Under the pieces are notes generated by a model. It was not told where the DNA came from, made no database searches, and saw nothing but the letters and a program-made list of their open reading frames with translations. From Pelagibius sp. (GTDB lineage Bacteria; Pseudomonadota; Alphaproteobacteria; Kiloniellales; Kiloniellaceae), in contig NZ_JANQOI010000039.1 in the NCBI RefSeq assembly GCF_028289705.1, positions 1-44,021 on the forward strand: a stretch of DNA of 44,021 nucleotides, read 5' to 3'. Each line of letters opens with the position of its first letter. Position 1 is the first letter of the stretch. The position numbers and the translations under genes are program-made. Shown one piece after another: positions 6,842-15,240 of the stretch.

Positions 6842-8119
6842 ATGGCGTTCAAGCACCGAAACCGGAAAGCTGTAACAGCGCTGTCACGGACCCGGCGATG
6901 GGCCGCGGTCGCCCTGGTGGCCGTAATCCTTTCGGCTGGCCTGCTGGCTGCTGGGATTTCATGGTTCCCGGACGACAGCCGGCTCCGGGCCGAAGCGCGG
7001 ACGACCGCCGATGTCGTTCCCCTCGCCGCCTACGAAAGTACACGAACCTACTATCCGGGCGAGCAGTGGCATCGGGCGGAGCGGCCCGAGACAATCGGCT
7101 GGTCCTCGGCGAAGCTCGCAGACGCACGAGACCATTCCCGGAGTCTGGGCACCAGCGCCGTGGTGATCGTCGAGAACGGCGTGATCGTCGATGCCTGGGG
7201 CGAGCTGGACAAGCGCTACCAGAACCGCTCGATGCGCAAGAGCTATCTCAGCATGCTGTTCGGCCAGTTGGTCGCCGATGGGCGGATCAAACTCTCGGCT
7301 ACCCTCGAAGAGCTCGGCATCGACGATGAACCGCCGCTGACGCCCGCCGAGCGTCAGGCGACGGTGTTCGACCTGCTGACAGCGCGCTCAGGCGTCTATC
7401 ATCCGGCCAATTTCGAGTCCAAAGGCATGCGCCGCAAGCGCCCGGCGCGGGAGAGTCACCCCCCGGGGAGCTTCTGGTTCTACAACAACTGGGACTTCAA
7501 CGCGCTGGGCACGATCTACGAGCGTGCAAGCGGCAAAGGCATCTTCGAGGCCTTCAGGGAAGAGATCGCCGCGCCGCTGCAGATGCAGCACCACATGGCC
7601 GAGGACACTTCTTATTTTGAGGACAAGTATTCGGTTCACCCGGCCTATCGCTTTCGCATGAGCCCCCTCGATCTGGCCCGCATCGGCCTGCTCTATCTCC
7701 GCAAGGGTGTTTGGCAGGGCCGCCAGATCGTCCCGGCCGCGTGGATCGACCAGAGCACCCAGGCGCATGTCGATACCGGCCGCAAGGGCTTCCATGCCGG
7801 CTACGGTTTCATGTGGTGGGTCGGCGAGGACGGCTTCGCCGCGGTCGGGGCCCGGGGGCAACGCCTCTTCGTCATGCCTGAGCGCAACCTGGTGATCGTC
7901 CATCTGGTCGATGCCGACGAGAAGGACCGCCGCGTTTCGACCAAGAAGATCCGCGGGCTGCTGACCAAGATCCTGGCAGCGAGGACCCAGGCTCGCTCGG
8001 ACAGCGGATTCCGTCCTGCGCCGGCTATCCGCGTTACAGCGGCGGCCGGCGCCCATGGGATACTGCCAGGCTCCTCCCTCCCGGCTGCGGCATCCGCCGC
8101 CCTGATGGAGACCCGGTGA
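6842..8119 (+). CDS. Membrane-anchored beta-lactamase-family serine hydrolase
   Basis: 425 residues from ATG 6842, chosen because a hydrophobic signal or anchor segment (about 19-39) then lies near the N-terminus; an open extension to 6740 looks non-coding. It is a class C beta-lactamase/PBP-type (PF00144) hydrolase with the active serine in Ser130-Met-Arg-Lys133, the second motif Tyr214-Asn-Asn216, and GARG at 336-339 in the place of the KTG/HxG triad. Such proteins act in the periplasm as peptidases, esterases or amidases; substrate cannot be told. The stop TGA is directly followed by the ATG of the ATP-grasp fusion (TGAATG), so the pair is translationally coupled. First gene of the unusual cluster 6842-16455. 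Confidence 0.87.
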   Translation: MAFKHRNRKAVTALSRTRRWAAVALVAVILSAGLLAAGISWFPDDSRLRAEARTTADVVPLAAYESTRTYYPGEQWHRAERPETIGWSSAKLADARDHSRSLGTSAVVIVENGVIVDAWGELDKRYQNRSMRKSYLSMLFGQLVADGRIKLSATLEELGIDDEPPLTPAERQATVFDLLTARSGVYHPANFESKGMRRKRPARESHPPGSFWFYNNWDFNALGTIYERASGKGIFEAFREEIAAPLQMQHHMAEDTSYFEDKYSVHPAYRFRMSPLDLARIGLLYLRKGVWQGRQIVPAAWIDQSTQAHVDTGRKGFHAGYGFMWWVGEDGFAAVGARGQRLFVMPERNLVIVHLVDADEKDRRVSTKKIRGLLTKILAARTQARSDSGFRPAPAIRVTAAAGAHGILPGSSLPAAASAALMETR

Positions 8120-9547
8120 ATGCGAGAGGCGCTGGGACCTTCGGGCCATCTGCGGCTGCTCAGCGAACTGCGGGACCTGGAAACCCAGGCTGCGGCATCG
8201 CCCGCCCCCTGCCGGTCGGGCGCGGACCAGCCGGTCAAGTCGCCCCTTGCCCAACACTCGGAGAAGATCTTCGCCCAGGCGCGCCAGCACATTCGGTCGT
8301 GCTTTCCGTCGTTTTGGGGTCCGATCGCGTCGAACGATCAAAAGATCCGCAGAAAGTTCGGGACGTTCTTTCGCGAACTGAACCTCTATCACTTCGACGG
8401 GCCGCAGATCGGCAAGATCGTCTACGACGACAAGCTGATCTTCGATGCCGTGATCACCAAGATCGGCTACGGCAGCCCGAAGGCCGTCTGGAAAGTGGAT
8501 GGCACCCGCGCCCTGCGTATCAGCGACAACGCGCAGATGCCGCTCAGCGATGCGATCGGTGAGATTGCCGCGGGCACCTACTTTGCCAAATACAGGATCG
8601 GCGGCGGCGGCAGGGGCGCCTTTCTGATCCGCGGGAACCAGGTCACCTTCGCCGACGGCACGCTTTCCGACAGCGATCCGGTGACCCTGGCGGAGATCTT
8701 TCGCAGCTCGACGCAAGACTACCTGCTGCAGGAGGTGGCGGGCCAGGTCGATGCCCTTTCCGCCCTCAATGCCTCATCGCTCAACACCATCCGCTGCCTC
8801 ACCTACCTGGACCGCAGAGGGTCCGCCCATGTCATGGGCGCGACGCTGCGCCTCGGCGCCGAGACCATGGTCGTCGACAACGCCTCCTCGGGCGGCTTGT
8901 TCTGTGGCGTCGACATCAATCGCGGCTGTCTGTTCGGCACCGCCGTCAACAAGGCCGAAGCCACCTTCACCCGCCACCCGACCTCCGGAATTCCCTTCGA
9001 GGACTACCCCCTGCCGGGGCTGGAGAGCGTCTTTCAGATGTGCACCCGCTGCCACGAGTCCATCGGCCATCCGATGACCGTCGGCTGGGACGCGGTGATA
9101 TCGCCCGGGGGGCCGATGCTCCTGGAGGGCAACACGCGCTGGATGGCCAAGCTCCACACCCAGGTGGATCCCGGGGTCGCTGCGCGCGTCTGGGCGGCCT
9201 ATCTGGATGAATGGGGGGAACTGGATATCGGCTTTGCCCGCGCCGGCTTCGCGCGCACCGCGCGTGTGCGCGACAAACGCCTGACGGTCTCGCTGAAGGT
9301 CGAAGGCAAGGTGCAGAAGGTCGGCTACCGCAGGTGGGTCGCCCGGCACGCTAAGGAAAGGGCGCTGGCCGGACACGTCAGGAACCTCGACGACGGTTCC
9401 GTGGCGGTTCGCCTCTCCGGGCCGGCACGCAGGGTCGAGGCGATGCTGTTGCTGGTGGCCACCGGGCCGCGGCGGGCCGAGGTGTCGACGGTTTCAGTGG
9501 AGGATCTGGCGCTCACCGCCGAGGATGATTTCGCCGTGCTGACTTGA
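8120..9547 (+). CDS. ATP-grasp protein fused to a C-terminal acylphosphatase domain
   Basis: 475 residues. About residues 60-365 resemble the sugar-transfer-associated/alpha-L-glutamate-ligase-related ATP-grasp family (PF14397): glycine-rich GGGGRGAFL at 161-169, VGWDAVISPGGPMLLEGN near 321-338 with the metal-binding Glu and Asn at its end. Residues about 386-465 form an acylphosphatase domain: GKVQKVGYR at 396-404 matches the family signature, with the catalytic Arg at 404 and catalytic Asn at 422 (VRNLDDGSV). ATP-grasp ligases work through an acyl-phosphate intermediate, which is what acylphosphatases hydrolyse, so the fusion may proofread or limit ligation; this is inference. Coupled to the serine hydrolase and converging on the CapA gene 6 bp away. 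The acylphosphatase call is firm; the ligase substrate is unknown. Confidence 0.85.
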   Translation: MREALGPSGHLRLLSELRDLETQAAASPAPCRSGADQPVKSPLAQHSEKIFAQARQHIRSCFPSFWGPIASNDQKIRRKFGTFFRELNLYHFDGPQIGKIVYDDKLIFDAVITKIGYGSPKAVWKVDGTRALRISDNAQMPLSDAIGEIAAGTYFAKYRIGGGGRGAFLIRGNQVTFADGTLSDSDPVTLAEIFRSSTQDYLLQEVAGQVDALSALNASSLNTIRCLTYLDRRGSAHVMGATLRLGAETMVVDNASSGGLFCGVDINRGCLFGTAVNKAEATFTRHPTSGIPFEDYPLPGLESVFQMCTRCHESIGHPMTVGWDAVISPGGPMLLEGNTRWMAKLHTQVDPGVAARVWAAYLDEWGELDIGFARAGFARTARVRDKRLTVSLKVEGKVQKVGYRRWVARHAKERALAGHVRNLDDGSVAVRLSGPARRVEAMLLLVATGPRRAEVSTVSVEDLALTAEDDFAVLT

Positions 9548-9553
9548 AGTGGC

Positions 9554-11989
9554 TCACTGTCCCCGCGCCGGCGAAGTCAGCGAGGTCTGCAGCCGCGCAT
9601 AGCAGCCCCGGAGATCGAGCCTCTCGCCGTCGTGGCCCGAAATGGCGGCAAGCCGTGAAAGCGTCTCTTCCGCCGCCCGGCCCTGCAGCACCTTGGGCTG
9701 GTAGTCGAGGCGCGGATCACGGTTCTGAACGTAGATCGGATAGACCTCTACCGTCATCTCTTCTTCGGCGAAGCGCACGCAGACCATAAGGGATTCAGCG
9801 CGGCTGTTTCCCGAACCGAAGGCGAAGTTGCCGACGCTGTAGAAGATCGGGCGCTCGCGGTGGAACTCGAAGGGCTGGATGATGTGCGGGTGATGGCCGA
9901 CGACCAGATCCGCCCCGCATTCGATGAAGTACCGCGCCTTCCGGCGGTCCTCCTCCAGCGGCTGGCGCTCGTAGGGCACGCCCCAATGAACGGTCACGGC
10001 GACCCGGTCGACATGGCGCTTCAGCAGGCCGATGTCGCGCTCCACCAGATCGGGCAGATCGCGCGCACTGCCGGGCAGCTTCCCGCGGGCCGAGGTCCGG
10101 CGGTTCCAGTAGTATCCGAGAAGCCCGAGGCGCCCGCCGCGGGTTTCGAAGATGGCGGGCTGGTGGGCCGTCGCCTCGTTGGGGCCGCCGCCGATCACCG
10201 CGATATCCTGTTCGGCCAGGGTCGCCAGGGTCTCGCGCACGCCCTCGCGCCCGCAATCCATAATGTGGTTGTTGGCGATAGTCATGGCCTGAAAGCCGGC
10301 GCGGCGCAGGGTCACGGCACTGCGTGGATCAACCTTGTAGGAGAAGTTGCGTGTTGTGTCCTCCTGCTCCGCCTTGCCGGCAAAAGGCCCCTCGAGATTA
10401 CCGACAACCACAGCGGCGCGGTCGAGGATCGGCTGCACCCAGGCGCAGACGTAGCCGGGGCCGAAGCGGCGGATCCGGTGGCGCATGCGCATGCCCGTCA
10501 TCACATCGCCGACCGCCACCAGGTCGTAGCAGGCATCGCTGCGCGCAGCCAGCTGCCGCTCCAGGTCGCCGGGCGCAACGAGGTCCTGATCGGCGGGAAT
10601 GATCGCTTCGGGAAAGCGCGCACGGATCTTTGCGGTGTGCCGCTCAAGCTCCGGCCGGCTGACCGGCGGCCCGCGACGCAAAGACGGGCCCGGCGCGGAG
10701 AGGCGCTGCAGGGCCTCTTCGGCGAAGTCGATGCCCCGCGATAGCAGGGCCGTCTTGATGCAGTTCGCGTACTTTCCGCCGAAGACCTGGCCGTCGGCGT
10801 GCAGCAGGCAGGCGGCAAAGACCGGAAAGCCGTCTCTAAGCTTGCGCGTCTTCGCCGCATCGGGCCGATAGGGATCGTCCCACAGCCGGCCGACTGCGCG
10901 AAGGGCGGCGAGCACCAGCAGATCGCTGTCCGCATCGCCCTGAGCGGCGAGCAGGCCGCGGAGATCCCAAAGGGCGGCGGCGAGCACGGTCGCCGAGTCC
11001 CGACGCGTCGGCTTTGTCACGGCATGGAGATCGGCCATGGTCATCTTTGCCGCGAGGCTGCGGGGATGGACCATGTGATCGTCGTGGCGGTGATGCCAGC
11101 ACCAGACATGGGGCGTATCCAGCATCGAGGCCGCCCAGTAGTCGCTGAGCGCGGAGGCGGTTGCCGTCTTGCTGTTTGTTTCCCGCGAGATGGGCTCCAA
11201 AGCGTTGGCCATGAAGTCGGCGGTATAGCGTGACAGGTGAAAGCCGTATTGACGGTAGAGATGTCCGGCGATGTGGGCCGCGTTGCAGCGATAGCGGGTG
11301 CCGGCCAGGCGGGGCAGCCAGCCCTCCTTGGTCATCCTCGATCCCGGCCCAAGCAGGATCTCGCCCGAACAACGCGCCGACAGCCGGCCGTCCTCCTGCG
11401 CAACGGGCGCTCCGTGACAGAGATAGCGGCTGTTGCGCAGCGGTTCCCAGGGCGTGCCGTCGGCATCGCGGGCGATCTCACGTCCCTCGGCGCCGCCGTT
11501 GGCAACCCTGTAGGCATTCACAACGGCCCGAACCCGGGGCAGGGGCTTGGCCCCGAGACGCTGCAGCAGGGCATCGATCCGTTCCGCCATCAGCGTGATG
11601 TGATAGTAGGCGTTCACCTCACCGAAGTGGCTGGCCGAGATGCTGGCCGCGGGGTCGACCACGGCGACGGCCCCGTTTTTCCTGCGGCGCCCGCCGCCGG
11701 CCGCCGGTTCCCAGACGAAATTGCCCTTGCCGTCGGGAGCAGCGTTCCCGATGGCCGTGCAATGGGCGACGCCCTTGCGCCCACCGGGTGCCACGATCCA
11801 CCCGCCGTTGACCACCTCGACGAAGCGCCCGCTCAGCCCTGCGTCGCCACGCGGCGCCGCATCCAAATGGGCAAGCGGCACGACCCGCAATCTGACGCGG
11901 CCGCCGGTGAATTCGGTCTCGTTATGCTCCCAGACGTAAACGCGGCCCTTGGTCATGGGAGATGGCACCGCCGTTTCAGCCTTTACCAT
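9554..11989 (-). CDS. CapA-family protein with a large unrecognised N-terminal half
   Basis: 811 residues. The C-terminal half (about 487-760) is a PGA_cap/CapA metallophosphoesterase-like domain with every usual motif: VAVGDVMTG, VVGNLEGPF, IANNHIMDCG, VTVHWG, VGHHPHIIQPFE and SVGNFAFG. CapA proteins take part in poly-gamma-glutamate capsule formation. The N-terminal 480 residues are not something I can name. The stretches HFGEVNAYYHI (121-131), AHIAGHLYRQYGF (238-250) and ALSDYWAA (280-287) faintly recall thermolysin-like peptidases, but HIAGH lacks the Glu of HExxH. No signal peptide is visible, unlike standalone CapA. ATG 11989 overlaps the end of the upstream ligase gene by 14 nt; ATG 11956 is an alternative start. 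Confidence 0.85.
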   Translation of the reverse strand: MVKAETAVPSPMTKGRVYVWEHNETEFTGGRVRLRVVPLAHLDAAPRGDAGLSGRFVEVVNGGWIVAPGGRKGVAHCTAIGNAAPDGKGNFVWEPAAGGGRRRKNGAVAVVDPAASISASHFGEVNAYYHITLMAERIDALLQRLGAKPLPRVRAVVNAYRVANGGAEGREIARDADGTPWEPLRNSRYLCHGAPVAQEDGRLSARCSGEILLGPGSRMTKEGWLPRLAGTRYRCNAAHIAGHLYRQYGFHLSRYTADFMANALEPISRETNSKTATASALSDYWAASMLDTPHVWCWHHRHDDHMVHPRSLAAKMTMADLHAVTKPTRRDSATVLAAALWDLRGLLAAQGDADSDLLVLAALRAVGRLWDDPYRPDAAKTRKLRDGFPVFAACLLHADGQVFGGKYANCIKTALLSRGIDFAEEALQRLSAPGPSLRRGPPVSRPELERHTAKIRARFPEAIIPADQDLVAPGDLERQLAARSDACYDLVAVGDVMTGMRMRHRIRRFGPGYVCAWVQPILDRAAVVVGNLEGPFAGKAEQEDTTRNFSYKVDPRSAVTLRRAGFQAMTIANNHIMDCGREGVRETLATLAEQDIAVIGGGPNEATAHQPAIFETRGGRLGLLGYYWNRRTSARGKLPGSARDLPDLVERDIGLLKRHVDRVAVTVHWGVPYERQPLEEDRRKARYFIECGADLVVGHHPHIIQPFEFHRERPIFYSVGNFAFGSGNSRAESLMVCVRFAEEEMTVEVYPIYVQNRDPRLDYQPKVLQGRAAEETLSRLAAISGHDGERLDLRGCYARLQTSLTSPARGQ

Positions 11990-14330
11990 CGCTCAAGGGC
12001 GCATTCGTCGCTGACGGCGGCGGTTCTTCCGACAGGGCGCGCCGCAGTTCCTCCGGCGAGAGGCCAAGACTGAAGGCCAGTGCCGCGGCGAACAGTTCCG
12101 CTTCGACCAGATCCAGCGGTGCCTCCGGGGGCAGGCTCGCGACGGTTAGTAGTCCACCGCCAGCTACCGACGGCAGGTTGACGAAGGATATCGCAATTCC
12201 CTCCGCACCGCTTTCGGCGACGACCGCAGCACCGCTGGCGGCCAGGTGCGCCTTCAGCAGGTCATCGCTTTTGCCGGCAGCGACGAGCAGGAGTTGCGCA
12301 CTGCCGGGCGGCGGCAGGCTATCGGCCGGCAGGCCCGCGCCCGCGGCAACCACCACCCGGCCCCTGGTCGCCCGCCGCAGAACCTCCAGTCCCCGTCTCT
12401 CAACCGCGCCACCCAGGGCCCCGAGGATCGCGACGGTTTCGCAGCGATCGATCAAGAGGCCGCATTGGGCAATGTCGCCAAGGGCTGCGACCCGCAGCAT
12501 GGCTTCGAGACGCGGGTCGCTGAGGCGCCGGCGGATGCGCTCACGCGCGCCCCCGTCGTCCTTGCCCGCGTGCGACCCGACCGCTTCGTCGCCGGACACC
12601 ATTGCTGGGGTCTTTCCGGCAAAGCGCAGAAGCGCCGCCGTCCGCGCCGCCACGCCCGCAGCCTGGGCCGCCGCGCCGGTGACGACGGCAACGGGAACAC
12701 GCCCCTGACTGTCCGGCGGGAACATCGTTTCGATGACCGCGCTGCCGACATCCCGCGGTGTCCCCTCCAGCGGCCAGATATGCGGCCGCAGTCCGGGGCG
12801 GGAGTTGACCTCAACGATGCCGCCGCCGACCTCCCGGTAGGAACGGGTGATGTCGGTGGTCAGAAAGTCCACCCCGGCCACATCGAGGCCCACCGCCTCC
12901 GCCGCCCGGATCGCCATCTCCCTGTTGTCGGGGTGCAGCGCATCGGTCACGTCCTTGGTGAACCCCCCGGTCGAAACATTCGCGGTCGAGCGGAGCTGGA
13001 ACGACTCGCCGTCCGGCAGCACGCTTGCCAGTTTACGGCCGGCCAGGTCCAGCAGACGGTCAAGCTCGTGATCGAGCTTTATCCGCGCACGCCGGAAGTT
13101 GTCGCGCAGGGGATCGGCATTGAGATCGTCGATCAGTTCCCCAATGGTACGCTTGCCGTCTCCGGTGACACTGGGCGGCACGCGGATGGCCGCCGCGATC
13201 ACCTGCCCGCCGACAACGAGCAGCCTGTGATCCCGGCCCTCGATGAAGCTCTCCACGACGACCTCTCGGCCGACCTCCCGTGCCCGCCTGAATGCAGGGG
13301 CGATCTCCTTGCGGCCCTTCAGGTTGGCGCTCACCCCTTTGCCGGTGTTGCCACCCAGGGGCTTCACCACGACCGGGTAGCCGATTTCCTCCGCCGCGGC
13401 TCTCGCCTCGCGGGCATTGGCGACGAAGATCTGGCGTGGCACCGGCAAGCCGATGTCGTCGAGCACGCGGTGCGTGGCCACCTTGTCCTGGGAAAGCCGG
13501 TCGGCAACGCGCGACGTCCGCGAAGTTACGGTCGACCAGATGCGGTGCTGGAACCGGCCCTGGCCCAGGCGGATGACGTTGCCGCCGATCTTCTCCCAGG
13601 GGATGCCCCGTCTCCTGGCCGCATCCAGCAGAATGGCGGCCGGCGGCAGGGGCCGATGGCGCCGGGCCGCCTTCAAGGCTCTGGCGAGGGCGGGATCGAA
13701 GCCCTCCTGCGCAGCGGCAGAGGGCCAGGTCAGCTCGTCGGGAAGCAGCTCCGTGACGCCGAGAAGGCCGACCTGCGCGGCACGGCGCGAAACCTCCGGC
13801 TCGCAGCAGCTCCACACGAAGGTGGCCTGCTCAGGTTCCGGGCCGCCGACGATTTCGCCATAGCTGACACCATGAAGGCGGCGCATCGCCCGCAGACTGG
13901 CGGCTTCGATCGTCTGGATCGCCCGGAACAGAAGCTCGGAAAAGGTCACGCCCTCCTTGGAGCGCAGGCGCTCAACGAAACCCGGTTCCAGGGCGCATTC
14001 CGGTTGCGCGCTGCCGAGCTCCGGATGGGCAGTGTCGATAGCGTTGAAGCGCGCGATGTAGTGCGAGACGAATTCGGCACCGATGCTGGCGCTGCCTTGC
14101 GCGGCCAGCGCTCCAAGATCCACATCCTGCACGATCACCGTGTCGCTGTGATGGGCATTGCTGCCCCAAAGGAACGATGCGGCGAGCAGCTTGGCGCCGT
14201 GGTCCTGACCGGCGGCTGCCGGTGTCTTCGGGATCTTGCGGGCCGATGCGGTGTAACGGGGCACGAACACCACGCCGTCCTTTTCCTGGCGTTGCTCCTG
14301 TTCGCCGGCACCCGTGTGTTCTGCAGCCAC
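11976..14330 (-). CDS. Cyanophycin-synthetase-like ligase with degenerate Mur domain
   Basis: 784 residues, GTG start. An extra 110-residue N-terminal part precedes a CphA-like N domain (PGFVERL at 116-122). IGGNVIRLGQGRFQHRIWS (248-266) is typical of cyanophycin synthetases. The ATP-grasp domain (about 281-515) has Lys323 in VVKPLGGNTGKGV and ends in EVNSRPGLRPHIWP. CphA adds Asp through the ATP-grasp site and Arg through a Mur-ligase site. Here the Mur part (about 541-700) has GAAAQAAGV where GTNGKTT should be and is short, so only one ligase activity can remain. The product is therefore unlikely to be ordinary cyanophycin. The first gene of a minus-strand pair with the CapA protein; its upstream region is the long low-GC intergenic at 14331-15240. 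Confidence 0.85.
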   Translation of the reverse strand: MAAEHTGAGEQEQRQEKDGVVFVPRYTASARKIPKTPAAAGQDHGAKLLAASFLWGSNAHHSDTVIVQDVDLGALAAQGSASIGAEFVSHYIARFNAIDTAHPELGSAQPECALEPGFVERLRSKEGVTFSELLFRAIQTIEAASLRAMRRLHGVSYGEIVGGPEPEQATFVWSCCEPEVSRRAAQVGLLGVTELLPDELTWPSAAAQEGFDPALARALKAARRHRPLPPAAILLDAARRRGIPWEKIGGNVIRLGQGRFQHRIWSTVTSRTSRVADRLSQDKVATHRVLDDIGLPVPRQIFVANAREARAAAEEIGYPVVVKPLGGNTGKGVSANLKGRKEIAPAFRRAREVGREVVVESFIEGRDHRLLVVGGQVIAAAIRVPPSVTGDGKRTIGELIDDLNADPLRDNFRRARIKLDHELDRLLDLAGRKLASVLPDGESFQLRSTANVSTGGFTKDVTDALHPDNREMAIRAAEAVGLDVAGVDFLTTDITRSYREVGGGIVEVNSRPGLRPHIWPLEGTPRDVGSAVIETMFPPDSQGRVPVAVVTGAAAQAAGVAARTAALLRFAGKTPAMVSGDEAVGSHAGKDDGGARERIRRRLSDPRLEAMLRVAALGDIAQCGLLIDRCETVAILGALGGAVERRGLEVLRRATRGRVVVAAGAGLPADSLPPPGSAQLLLVAAGKSDDLLKAHLAASGAAVVAESGAEGIAISFVNLPSVAGGGLLTVASLPPEAPLDLVEAELFAAALAFSLGLSPEELRRALSEEPPPSATNAPLSDGKG

Positions 14331-14611
14331 GATCAGGGTCCCCCATCTCCGCAGGCCAGACCACAGAGGCCCCTTCCCGCTCTCGACCTTGGCCCTCGCC
14401 CCTGCGAAGGCGCCTCCCGTCAGGTCCGGATACGCAGGCGTCCCATCCCGGGGCGCGCGCGAGTCCTGTCAGGCACTGAACCTTACAACTGGCCTTGAGG
14501 TATCTGACGCCAATAACGGATGCGGCCCATCGCCGGAGAAACTGCAAGCGGGCCGACCAGCATCGTGCAGTCAGCCTATCGAACTGCGTTCAACGTTTCA
14601 ATTGATCGGGC

Positions 14612-14627
14612 AAGTTTGGTCAAACTT
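14612..14627. promoter_or_regulatory. 16-bp palindrome, candidate operator
   Basis: AAGTTTG-GT-CAAACTT: perfect 7-bp arms around 2 bp, in the AT-rich centre of the divergent intergenic region and about 280 bp upstream of the ligase gene. The size and symmetry suit a dimeric helix-turn-helix repressor. No regulator gene is adjacent. Confidence 0.45.
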
Positions 14628-14704
14628 TCGATCACTGCAGTATCCAATGGGAACCATGTGGTTGAATTAAAGATGGTGCAATTAGAGAGCTTCATAATTC
14701 CGTC

Positions 14705-14716
14705 ATGTTCGAACAT
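14705..14716. promoter_or_regulatory. 12-bp perfect palindrome
   Basis: ATGTTCGAACAT, uninterrupted palindrome in the same AT-rich stretch, 78 bp from the previous one. Possibly another protein-binding site; weaker case because 12-bp palindromes also occur by chance. Confidence 0.3.
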
Positions 14717-15014
14717 CTACTCCGAATTTAATATCGAAGTTTCCTCTTCGCTTATGACACAAACCCACCGTTCGATAACACAAAGTGAAGCCATGTATGG
14801 TCACAAAACGATCACATTGAGACAGGAAGCCTTCGCCGGATGATTGGAGCGATCTGTCCGGACCACTCCAACGCATGTCAGTGTTCGAAATCGTCGCACA
14901 GTATCAAGAAAACCTATGCGCTATGCCGTTCTTCGATCCTCTGCTGGTCTCGACTGCACGCCACCATCGCTCGTTGACTCGATCCGGAACTGGTGCCGCC
15001 GAAGGGGCATTGAA

Positions 15015-15033
15015 CGTCGACCTTCGGTTGACG
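15015..15033 (+). other. Short stem-loop (8-bp stem, 3-nt loop)
   Basis: CGTCGACC-TTC-GGTTGACG pairs over 8 bp with one G-T wobble. It lies about 210 bp upstream of the P-loop NTPase gene. There is no T-run after it, so it is not a standard terminator. It may be part of a leader RNA. Confidence 0.3.
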
Positions 15034-15240
15034 ATAGTTCGCGCTCCATGATAGCGTTTGCGTCATAAAGTCTTGCTATCCTCCAAACTTAGCTGCCCGA
15101 AAATGCGGGCACGGACACACGAATCGGTGGTGCTCCAAGCGATTATCCCATCGCTTGAGTTAGGAAGTTTGTGCCCATTGGGAACCCGTTCGGTTGCTTG
15201 AATCAAACAGACAACCGACTGGCGTCTTGGGGGAAACAGG

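Larger units (their letters stand above)
14331..15240. other. 910-bp intergenic region with a low-GC core
   Basis: Divergent intergenic region between the ligase gene and the P-loop NTPase gene. About 14580-14820 is near 40% GC (22, 24 and 25 G+C in three consecutive 60-base lines), far below its surroundings. No open frame here has a family-like translation, a good start or GC-rich third positions. It contains the palindromes at 14612-14627 and 14705-14716 and a stem with a 3-nt loop at 15015-15033. It probably holds the promoters for both flanking units, and its length leaves room for an undetected RNA or a decayed gene. Confidence 0.6.

Noticed and set aside
10000-11989. Calling the CapA N-terminal half a thermolysin-type protease
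   Set aside because: HIAGH lacks the catalytic Glu and the spacing to ALSDYW does not fit M4 enzymes; similarity is too faint for a family call.
11976-14330. Naming the ligase cphA
   Set aside because: The second ATP site is destroyed and an extra N-terminal part is present, so cyanophycin synthesis is unlikely.
14520-14843. A 107-codon open frame in the low-GC intergenic
   Set aside because: No ribosome-binding site, no codon preference like its neighbours and no recognisable motif; open by chance in AT-richer DNA.
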